A stretch of 10,430 bases of DNA, taken from positions 1 to 10,430 of the forward strand of contig CALAAN010000255.1 in the NCBI GenBank assembly GCA_937884915.1. The letters are read 5' to 3'. Below the pieces are notes generated by a model, which was given only the letters and a program-made list of their open reading frames with translations, was not told the origin of the DNA and made no database searches. Origin of the DNA: an uncultured Oscillibacter sp. (lineage in GTDB: Bacteria > Bacillota > Clostridia > Oscillospirales > Oscillospiraceae). Below, one piece after another: positions 5,386 to 10,430 of the stretch. The position numbers were made by a program, and so were the translations under genes. Position 1 is the stretch's first letter. Every line of letters starts with the position of its first letter.

Positions 5386-5420
5386 ACGGCCAACAACCAA
5401 AACAAAGGAGCACCCAAATC

Positions 5421-5927
5421 ATGAACGATAAAAAGATCAGAAAGATTGTCCTTGCCGCGCTTCTTGCGGCGCTTGTCTGCGTGGCGACGATGGTCGTGCA
5501 GATCCCCTCTCCGATGCAGGGTTATGTGAATCTGGGGGACTGCTTCGTGCTGCTGTCCGGCTGGCTGCTGGGCCCCTGGTATGGCTTTGCGGCGGGCGGC
5601 ATCGGCTCGATGCTGGCAGACATTTTCCTCGGCTATGCGCACTACGCTCCGGGCACGCTTATCATCAAGGGCCTGATGGCGCTGGTCGCTGCGCTGATGT
5701 ATGAAAAGATGGGCCGCACCGCGACCTCCCGCATCGCCGGCGGCGTTGTGAGCGAGATCATCATGGTGCTTGGCTATTTCGGCTATGCTTCCCTTCTGCT
5801 GGGCAAGGGCCTTGCCGCTGCGGCGAGCATCCCCGGCAACATCTTCCAGGGCGCGGTCGGCCTCGTGGTCGGCGTGCTGCTGGTTACGGTGCTTGAGCGC
5901 GCCAAGGTGACGGAGAAGCTGGCATAA
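5421..5927 (+). CDS. ECF transporter S component (vitamin/cofactor-precursor uptake), substrate unknown
   Basis: This 168-residue membrane protein is a substrate-binding subunit of an energy-coupling factor transporter. About six hydrophobic segments are visible. The first helix (8-27) carries AxxxA spacing (A12-A16, A13-A17), the motif by which S components contact EcfT. The stretch YVNLGDCFVLLSGWLLGP (35-52), followed by GFAAGGIGSMLADIFLGY (55-72) and YAPGTLIIKGLMAL (75-88), is typical of the ECF_trnsprt/COG4720 group. No EcfA or EcfT gene is next to it, so it is presumably a group II S component that shares a module encoded elsewhere. AAAGGAG (5404-5410) lies ten bases before the ATG. No riboswitch-like leader was found, so the cargo cannot be inferred from regulation. 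It is followed after 24 bases by the DUF436 gene, likely in one operon. Confidence 0.88.
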   Translation: MNDKKIRKIVLAALLAALVCVATMVVQIPSPMQGYVNLGDCFVLLSGWLLGPWYGFAAGGIGSMLADIFLGYAHYAPGTLIIKGLMALVAALMYEKMGRTATSRIAGGVVSEIIMVLGYFGYASLLLGKGLAAAASIPGNIFQGAVGLVVGVLLVTVLERAKVTEKLA

Positions 5928-5951
5928 AAAATTCTAAAGGGGTGTCAGATC

Positions 5952-6557
5952 ATGGCGGGAATCGTACATGAGGTAGAAAATCATCGTCTGGTGGAACAGG
6001 CGGAGCAGGAGGCGGCAGAGGCGGCGCGCGAGCTCGCGGAGATTGCGCATCTGCGCCGCGGGCAGATCGTTGTTGTCGGATGCAGCACGAGCGAGGTCGT
6101 GGGCCATCAGGTCGGCAGTTGGTCGACGCCGGAGGTGGCGGACGCCATCTTCCGCGGACTTTCCGGCGTGTTTTCGCCCATGGGCGTGTATATCGCCGCG
6201 CAGTGCTGCGAGCATCTGAACCGCGCGCTGATCGTGGAGCATGAAGCCGTGCCGAACGGCGAGATCGTCAACGTTCTGCCGCAGCCCAAGGCGGGCAGTT
6301 CGTTTGCGACGGCCGCGTACAAGGCGTTCCGCCATCCCGTGGCGCTCGAAGAGATCCGCGCCGATGCCGGACTTGACATCGGCGGCACGCTGATCGGCAT
6401 GCACCTCAAAAAGGTTGCTGTTCCCGTTCGCTTAAAGCAGAACCGCATCGGTCAGGCTATTGTGCTGGCCGCGCGGACGCGCCCCAAATTCATCGGCGGC
6501 GAGCGTGCGATCTATGATGAGTCTCTCAAAGACGGTTATCCTGATTTCACCGATTGA
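5952..6557 (+). CDS. DUF436 / TIGR01440 family protein (YwlG-like)
   Basis: A 201-residue soluble protein of the conserved but uncharacterised Firmicutes family TIGR01440 (PF04260; YwlG in Bacillus subtilis). Hallmark segments are GCSTSEVVG (43-51), AAQCCEHLNRALIVE (82-96), KAGSSFATAAY (113-123), DAGLDIGGTLIGMHL (138-152) and IGGERAIYD (181-189). The Cys-Cys-Glu-His cluster and the conserved Ser/Thr-Gly loops look like a catalytic or ligand site, but no activity is established that I can name. The length is slightly above the usual 180 or so because of an N-terminal helix (1-35). AAAGGGGTG (5935-5943) provides the ribosome site. It lies 24 bases after the ECF S component and ends before a bidirectional terminator, so the two genes form a likely operon; a role in handling the imported substrate is conceivable but unproven. 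Confidence 0.9.
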   Translation: MAGIVHEVENHRLVEQAEQEAAEAARELAEIAHLRRGQIVVVGCSTSEVVGHQVGSWSTPEVADAIFRGLSGVFSPMGVYIAAQCCEHLNRALIVEHEAVPNGEIVNVLPQPKAGSSFATAAYKAFRHPVALEEIRADAGLDIGGTLIGMHLKKVAVPVRLKQNRIGQAIVLAARTRPKFIGGERAIYDESLKDGYPDFTD

Positions 6558-6573
6558 ACCAACACAGCAACAG

Positions 6574-6611
6574 AAAAAGCGCGATGCCTAATTTCAGGCA
6601 TCGCGCTTTTT
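6574..6611. terminator. Bidirectional 16-bp hairpin terminator
   Basis: AAAAAGCGCGATGCCT (6574-6589) pairs perfectly with AGGCATCGCGCTTTTT (6596-6611) around AATTTC. On either strand the GC-rich stem ends in five T, so it can end both the DUF436 operon (plus) and the converging Fe-S operon (minus). Confidence 0.95.
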
Positions 6612-6630
6612 CGTTATCTTTTTCAAGTTT

Positions 6631-7554
6631 TTAGGCGAGGAAGCCCTTGAGGATCGTGTCCTCGGCCTCTTCCTCGGTGAGACCCAGCGTCTGGAGCTTT
6701 AAGAGCTGGTCGCCCGCGATCTTGCCGATGGCGGCCTCGTGAATGAGCTGTGCGTCGGTTGAATTCGCGGTGATGGCGGGGATGGATTCGATCTTTGCCC
6801 TGCCCATGATGATCGAATCGCACTGCACATGGCCGAAGCACTTGCTGTTGCCGACGACCACGGGATGGAAGACCTGCTTGGACTCGTCCTGCGCAACGGA
6901 GCGGGAGATGACGCGGCCGCGCGCATCCTCGCCGTTGAGCTCAATCTCCATGTCGCTCTCGGCGTGCTGCTTGCCATGCGTGAGCAAGCGCTCGGTGATG
7001 ACGGCCTCGGCGTCCTTGCCGCAGACGATCTTCGTCTTGCGCACGGTGGAGTCGATGCCGCGGATCTGCACGGTCTCCATCTGGATGCTCGCGCCCTCGT
7101 CAAGGTAGACGATCGTGGTGGGGTTCATCACGCGCTCGCCGCTGCCGTCGCCCTCGCCATAGTGCTTTTCCACGTAGCGCACGTGGGAGTTCTTGGAAAC
7201 ATAGAACGTGTGGATGCCGTCGTGGCGGCTCTCGCTGCAGCCGGAGTTGTGGATACCGCAGCCCGCGACGATCTCTACATCGCAGTTCTCGCCGACGTAG
7301 AAGTCGTTGTAGACCATTTCGGTCACGCCGCTCTTGCTGATGATGACGGGAATGTGGCACTGCTCGCCCTTCGTGCCGTCCTTGATGCGGATGATGATGC
7401 CGCTTTTGCCCTCGGGCTGCGGGTCGATGGCGATGTGCTCGGTGGACTGGCGGGCCTCGCAGCCGCTGTCCTTTCGGATGTTGAACGCGCCGACGGGCTT
7501 GCCCGTCAGGTCGGCGATCTTCTCAAGCAGGGAAGCGTCGATTTCGGTGATCAT
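6631..7554 (-). CDS. sufB: SufB/SufD-family Fe-S cluster scaffold protein, short SMS-type (SmsB)
   Basis: This 307-residue protein belongs to PF01458, the scaffold on which iron-sulfur clusters are built with the SufC ATPase. It is much shorter than classical SufB (about 460-490 aa), matching the compact SufB-like protein of the minimal SmsCB system found in archaea and anaerobic bacteria. Visible features are FYVGENCDVEIVAGCGIHNS (85-104) with conserved Cys and His, a beta-helix core rich in short strands (about 115-250), further Cys at 239 and 245, and the C-terminal HEAAIGKIAGDQLLKLQTLG (272-291) followed by LTEEEAE, the SufC-contacting end typical of the family. The start at 7554 has a GGGGGGT ribosome site in the 16-base gap after sufC. 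It is the second gene of a two-gene operon. No cysteine desulfurase or SufU gene is in view, so sulfur must be supplied from elsewhere. Confidence 0.92.
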   Translation of the reverse strand: MITEIDASLLEKIADLTGKPVGAFNIRKDSGCEARQSTEHIAIDPQPEGKSGIIIRIKDGTKGEQCHIPVIISKSGVTEMVYNDFYVGENCDVEIVAGCGIHNSGCSESRHDGIHTFYVSKNSHVRYVEKHYGEGDGSGERVMNPTTIVYLDEGASIQMETVQIRGIDSTVRKTKIVCGKDAEAVITERLLTHGKQHAESDMEIELNGEDARGRVISRSVAQDESKQVFHPVVVGNSKCFGHVQCDSIIMGRAKIESIPAITANSTDAQLIHEAAIGKIAGDQLLKLQTLGLTEEEAEDTILKGFLA

Positions 7555-7570
7555 AGTCTCTCTACCCCCC

Positions 7571-8296
7571 TTACTTGTTCAGCACTGGGCAGGAGCCCAG
7601 TGTGTCCGCCATGATGAGCGGGAAAATTTCTTCTGTGCTGCCGCGGTGCTTGAGCTCGCCGCCGCCCACGACGACGATTTCGTCGGCGAGCTGGATGATG
7701 CGCTCCTGGTGCGAGATGATGATCATCGTCGCCAGCTCGCGCTGGCGCAGCTGCTCGAACGTCTCGGTCAGGCGGGCGAAGCTCCACAGATCGATGCCGG
7801 CCTCGGGCTCGTCAAAGATCATCAGCTCGCTGCCGCGGGCAAGAAGCGTCGCGATCTCGATGCGCTTGACCTCGCCGCCGGAGAGGGAGACGTCGACCTC
7901 GCGGTCGAGATAGTCGTTGGCGCAGAGGCCCACCTGCGTGAGGTACTTGCAGCACTTGTCCTTGCTGAGGCCTGTATCGCCCGAGGCGATAGTCAGAAGG
8001 TTCCGCACCGTGATGCCCTTGAAGCGCGGCGGCTGCTGAAAGCCGTAGCTGATGCCGAGTTTTGCACGCTCGGTGATGCCGAGGTGCGTGATGTCCTGAC
8101 CGTTGAAGAGGATCTGGCCGCCCGTCGGCGTGACAAGGCCCATGATGACCTTGGCGAGCGTTGTCTTGCCGCCGCCGTTGGGGCCGGTGAAGACGATGAG
8201 CTTGCGGTCAGGAATGTCGATGGAAATGTCGTTTAAGATCGTCTGCTCCCCCTCGGGGGTGGAGACGGTATAGGTGATGTGCTTCAGTTCCAGCAT
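7571..8296 (-). CDS. sufC: SufC-type ATPase for Fe-S cluster assembly (SmsC)
   Basis: This 241-residue cytoplasmic ABC-type ATPase would drive Fe-S cluster formation together with the adjacent SufB-like scaffold. All nucleotide-binding motifs are intact: Walker A GPNGGGKTT (38-46), Q-loop FQQPPRFKGI (86-95), the signature LSGGEVKR (138-145), Walker B LMIFDEPEAGID (158-169) with Glu163, and the switch His196 in ISHQ. The ISYGFQQPPRFKG and EPEAGIDL segments distinguish SufC-like ATPases from transporter subunits, and no permease is nearby. AAGGAGGT (around 8305-8312) precedes the ATG by about ten bases. The gene is first in the operon, behind its own promoter, and divergent from a ferritin-like gene. 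Confidence 0.93.
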   Translation of the reverse strand: MLELKHITYTVSTPEGEQTILNDISIDIPDRKLIVFTGPNGGGKTTLAKVIMGLVTPTGGQILFNGQDITHLGITERAKLGISYGFQQPPRFKGITVRNLLTIASGDTGLSKDKCCKYLTQVGLCANDYLDREVDVSLSGGEVKRIEIATLLARGSELMIFDEPEAGIDLWSFARLTETFEQLRQRELATMIIISHQERIIQLADEIVVVGGGELKHRGSTEEIFPLIMADTLGSCPVLNK

Positions 8297-8367
8297 GAAA
8301 AGAAGACCTCCTTACAGAAGCTGCCATTGTGCATCGTTAGTATGGACTAAATGGCAGAGGATGGAAA

Positions 8368-8381
8368 GTTGCAAATGCAAC
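8368..8381. repeat. Inverted repeat in the leader of the Fe-S operon (possible operator)
   Basis: GTTGCA (8368-8373) and TGCAAC (8376-8381) form a perfect 6-2-6 inverted repeat. It falls about 22-35 bases after the predicted start site of the sufC transcript, a place where a repressor could block transcription. A Fe-S-sensing or Rrf2-type regulator would be a logical binder, but no such regulator is in the window, and the site could be chance. Confidence 0.4.
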
Positions 8382-8409
8382 AAAACGCGCAAAAATACAA
8401 AACAAATAT

Positions 8410-8438
8410 AGTTTACCAGAAAAAATGGAAAAAATCAA
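8410..8438 (-). promoter_or_regulatory. Promoter of the sufCB-like operon
   Basis: On the minus strand, TTGATT (8433-8438) and TAAACT (8410-8415) are 17 bases apart, and TGG before the -10 makes it extended. The start would be near 8403, giving a leader of about 107 nt that contains the inverted repeat at 8368-8381. Confidence 0.7.
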
Positions 8439-8468
8439 CGAAAGAGGTGCGGTTTTCAAGATTTTCTT

Positions 8469-8483
8469 TTTCCCTGCGGGAAA
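8469..8483. repeat. Inverted repeat upstream of the ferritin-like gene
   Basis: TTTCCC (8469-8474) and GGGAAA (8478-8483) form a perfect 6-3-6 inverted repeat. A direct copy GGGAAAT follows nine bases after the start of the second arm (8478 and 8487). It lies between the two divergent genes, upstream of the ferritin-like ORF by about 85 bases, and could be a regulator site. I could not place a convincing plus-strand promoter in this region. Confidence 0.35.
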
Positions 8484-8565
8484 TAGGGAAATATCAGCTC
8501 TGCACGCCTGAAAAATGCACGCATAGGATAGAGACGAGAACCGTTCCGGAAAGGGGAAGGAGCAC

Positions 8566-9159
8566 ATGACGGAAATGAAAAAGCCCTGTGCCTGCGACTA
8601 TGAAGCGTGCCGCGAGGTGTGGAAGCGCGTCGCACCGGGGGAGGACCCGTACCCAATGGCGGACAATACGAACGCACAGATGAGCGCACAGAATAGCGAA
8701 CTCACGCTCCCAGGCGCGGAGGCGGACCCCTGCTGCATGGGCAGCGAGGCGAGCGTATCGGTCGAGGTGCTGCAAGGCTTTCTGCGCGAAGAGCTCGGCG
8801 ATGCACAGGTGTATGCCTATCTCGCCTCCTGCACGCCGCGGCGCGAGTTGGCGCGAGCGTTCCGCGCGCTGAGTGAGGACGAAAAGCGCCATGCGCGTGA
8901 TCTGGCTGCCGCGATCTACTTAATTACCGGCAAGGCCTACTGCCCGCGCGTGTGCGTGGAGCAGCCGGACACGTGCGACCTCTGCGCGCTGCTGCGCAGC
9001 CTCTACCACGCGGAGGCCTGCGCGGGCTACAACTACGCCCGCGCGGGAGAGGAGACGTTGGACCTGTGCCTCAGCAAGCTGTTTGCGGCGATGAGCGAAG
9101 ACGAATACCGCCACGCCGAGCTTTTAATGAAGCTGCTCGGGCGGAAGATGAACGTCTGA
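8566..9159 (+). CDS. Cysteine-rich ferritin-like (rubrerythrin-like) diiron protein
   Basis: A 197-residue protein with a four-helix ferritin-like core. Four helices carry the expected carboxylate and His ligands in two matching halves: E75/E76 in REELGDAQVYAYL, then E106-x-x-H109 in SEDEKRHARDL; E150 in YHAEACAGYNYARA, then E180-x-x-H183 in SEDEYRHAELL. This is the rubrerythrin/ferritin diiron pattern, suggesting peroxide or oxygen detoxification or iron handling. The rubredoxin tail of classical rubrerythrin is missing. Instead 12 Cys are spread through the protein: CACDYEAC (8-15), a CC pair (56-57), and CPRVC and CDLC (126-140) between the helix pairs. The first 60 residues are low in predicted structure. 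Ribosome site AAGGGGAAGGAG lies directly upstream of the ATG. It is divergent from the Fe-S assembly operon, which suggests a shared oxidative or iron-related role (inference). The Cys could bind iron, zinc or a second cluster. Confidence 0.82.
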   Translation: MTEMKKPCACDYEACREVWKRVAPGEDPYPMADNTNAQMSAQNSELTLPGAEADPCCMGSEASVSVEVLQGFLREELGDAQVYAYLASCTPRRELARAFRALSEDEKRHARDLAAAIYLITGKAYCPRVCVEQPDTCDLCALLRSLYHAEACAGYNYARAGEETLDLCLSKLFAAMSEDEYRHAELLMKLLGRKMNV

Positions 9160-9169
9160 CAGGCAGAAA

Positions 9170-9201
9170 AAAGCGGAGCAGGAGAAAACCTGCTCCGCTT
9201 T
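9170..9201. terminator. Bidirectional terminator between convergent genes
   Basis: AAAGCGGAGCAGG (9170-9182) pairs perfectly with CCTGCTCCGCTTT (9189-9201) around AGAAAA. On the minus strand the stem runs into TTTTTT, a strong terminator for the FakA gene; on the plus strand only TTT follows, so it is weaker for the ferritin-like gene. Confidence 0.9.
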
Positions 9202-9213
9202 GCTGCGCTTGAG

Positions 9214-10430
9214 TTATTCGATCGAAATGATATAGTAGTAGACCGGCTGGCCGCCGCAGATCAGGTTGACCTCGGCATCCGGACACTTGCGGGTGAAGGC
9301 GTCGCAGGCCTTGCGCGCGTCCTCCTCGTTCACGTCCTCGCCGTAGAAGATGGTGATGAACTCCGCCTCGCGGGACGCGGCTTCGTCGGAGAGTCCGTCG
9401 AGCAGCGCGGAGATGTCGCGGTCAGTGCCGAGCAGCTTGCCGTCGAGAAGCGCCAGATAGTCGCCCTCATGGATGTCAAAGCCGTCAAAGTCGGAGTTGC
9501 GCGCGGCGTAGGTGATCTGCGCGGTGGAGACGCACTGCGCGGCGTCTGTCATCGCCTTGGCGATGGCGTCGGCGTCGCTCATGTCGGGATCGACGGCCAT
9601 CATCGCGCTCACGCCCTGTGGGATGGAGGCGGTGGGGATGACGACGACCTTTTTCTCCGTCAGGCCAATGCACTGCTGCGCGGCCATGATGATGTTCTTG
9701 TTGTTTGGCAGCACGAAAACGGTGTGCGCGCGGACCTTTTTGATCTCCTTGAGGATGCTCTCGGTCGAGGGATTCATCGTCTGGCCGCCGCTGATGATGC
9801 CGTCGGCGCCAAGGTCGGTGAAGACGTTCGCGAGACCCTCGCCCGCGCAGACCGCGAGGAAACCGAAGTCCTTTTCGGGCTCTGCTTCACCGGCGTTTTC
9901 ATGCTCGGCGGCTTCGAGCTCCTGCTCGATGGCCTCAAGGTCGTCGGTGGACTGGGCCTTGCCGCCGGCTGCCAGCTGCTGAGCCTGCGTGCGCATGTTC
10001 TCGATCTTCGCGAGCTCGAGCGTGCCGTACTTCTGCGCCTCGGTCAGCGCCTCGCCCGGAATGTCGGTGTGGACGTGGACCTTGAAAGCCTCGTCGTCCT
10101 CGCCGATGACGAGCGAGTCGCCGATGCCGTCGAGGAAGCGGCGGAACGGCTCGATGCTGCGCCCACTCTTGCGGACGATGAACACGGTGTCGAACGTGAA
10201 GGTGATGTCCTCTTCATTGAGCATGGCAAAATCGGCCTTCTCCTGTGTATTCTCTTCGGTGAGCTCGGGGCGCTCCTCGCCGCGAAGCGCGCTGAGCATA
10301 CCGCTCAGAATGAGCAGGAAGCCCTTGCCGCCCGCGTCGACGACGCCGGCCTTTTTGAGCACGGGGTTCATGTCAGTCGTCTGCGCGAGCGTGATCTCGC
10401 CCTGGGCGATGGCCTGCTCGATGACGTACT
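9214..10430 (-). CDS. fakA: FakA / YloV, fatty acid kinase ATP-binding subunit (5' end outside window)
   Basis: The last 404 residues are visible; the beginning lies past the right edge. FakA with a FakB (DegV) partner phosphorylates fatty acids for phospholipid synthesis. The fragment starts in the end of the DAK2 kinase domain, with VVDAGGKGF at about 29-37 of the visible part, then an acidic linker, then the middle domain (FTFDTVFIVRKSG, GDSLVIG, FKVHVHTDIPGEAL, IENMRTQ). A Glu-rich linker at about 150-180 leads to the C-terminal domain with GFLAVCAGEGLANVFTDLGA, the hallmark ISGGQTMNPST and LPNNKNI. In the middle domain the position where FakA proteins usually have Cys in a YCTEF motif is Asp here (F-D-T-V-F), while the two His of KVHVHT remain. 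No FakB gene is in view. It ends at a strong terminator. Confidence 0.9.
   Translation of the reverse strand, partial: YVIEQAIAQGEITLAQTTDMNPVLKKAGVVDAGGKGFLLILSGMLSALRGEERPELTEENTQEKADFAMLNEEDITFTFDTVFIVRKSGRSIEPFRRFLDGIGDSLVIGEDDEAFKVHVHTDIPGEALTEAQKYGTLELAKIENMRTQAQQLAAGGKAQSTDDLEAIEQELEAAEHENAGEAEPEKDFGFLAVCAGEGLANVFTDLGADGIISGGQTMNPSTESILKEIKKVRAHTVFVLPNNKNIIMAAQQCIGLTEKKVVVIPTASIPQGVSAMMAVDPDMSDADAIAKAMTDAAQCVSTAQITYAARNSDFDGFDIHEGDYLALLDGKLLGTDRDISALLDGLSDEAASREAEFITIFYGEDVNEEDARKACDAFTRKCPDAEVNLICGGQPVYYYIISIE

Noticed and set aside
5311..5420. Riboswitch upstream of the ECF S component
   Set aside because: After the preceding terminator only about 110 bases remain, and if the TATAAT at 5380-5385 is used the leader is about 30 nt. 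No recognisable aptamer core or terminator was seen.
6829..8236. Long plus-strand ORFs of 261 and 300 codons across the Fe-S operon
   Set aside because: They lie antisense to intact sufC- and sufB-like genes with full motifs, and are repetitive Val/Ala/Asp-rich translations typical of the reverse frame of GC-rich genes.

Overview
The window looks like a chromosomal segment of a GC-rich, low-motility-type Clostridia (Firmicutes), most likely an Oscillospiraceae-like gut anaerobe; this is inferred from GC-rich coding DNA with strong GGAGG-type ribosome sites, AT-rich intergenic promoters, an orphan ECF-transporter S subunit, a FakA/YloV protein, a DUF436 protein and a two-gene SufC/SufB-like (SMS-type) iron-sulfur operon. 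I see no mobile element, CRISPR array, rRNA or tRNA. All genes look like chromosomal housekeeping or metabolic genes in short transcription units separated by strong hairpin terminators.

Left part (1-780, minus strand): the 5' part of a TrpX-type ABC-transporter substrate-binding lipoprotein runs off the left edge. Its 260-nt leader is the most notable element of the window. A consensus promoter drives a short ORF of 32 codons containing the run F-Y-Y-Y-S-Y-F-Y-F, followed by alternative RNA hairpins and a strong intrinsic terminator placed before the lipoprotein ribosome site. This is the layout of ribosome-mediated transcription attenuation that responds to tyrosine and/or phenylalanine, and it suggests that the transporter carries aromatic amino acids.

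781-2203: a family-4-type uracil-DNA glycosylase (minus) with its own promoter is divergent from a small PF06541 membrane protein (plus). A cluster of three near-perfect hairpins fills the space between that gene and the converging lipase. 2204-4725: a monoacylglycerol-lipase-like hydrolase (minus) and glycerol kinase GlpK (plus) are divergent, with -10 elements 10 bp apart facing each other; together they could release glycerol from monoglycerides and phosphorylate it.

4726-6611: a monocistronic small helical acidic protein of unknown function with a consensus promoter and terminator, then an ECF S component and a DUF436 protein forming a likely two-gene operon that ends at a bidirectional terminator. 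6612-8565: the SufC-like ATPase and SufB-like scaffold operon (minus), with a good promoter and an inverted repeat in its leader. 8566-9159: a cysteine-rich ferritin-like/rubrerythrin-like diiron protein, divergent from the Fe-S operon. 9214-10430: the C-terminal 404 residues of FakA (fatty acid kinase), running off the right edge. Positions and pairings were read by eye; no folding, alignment or database search was run.
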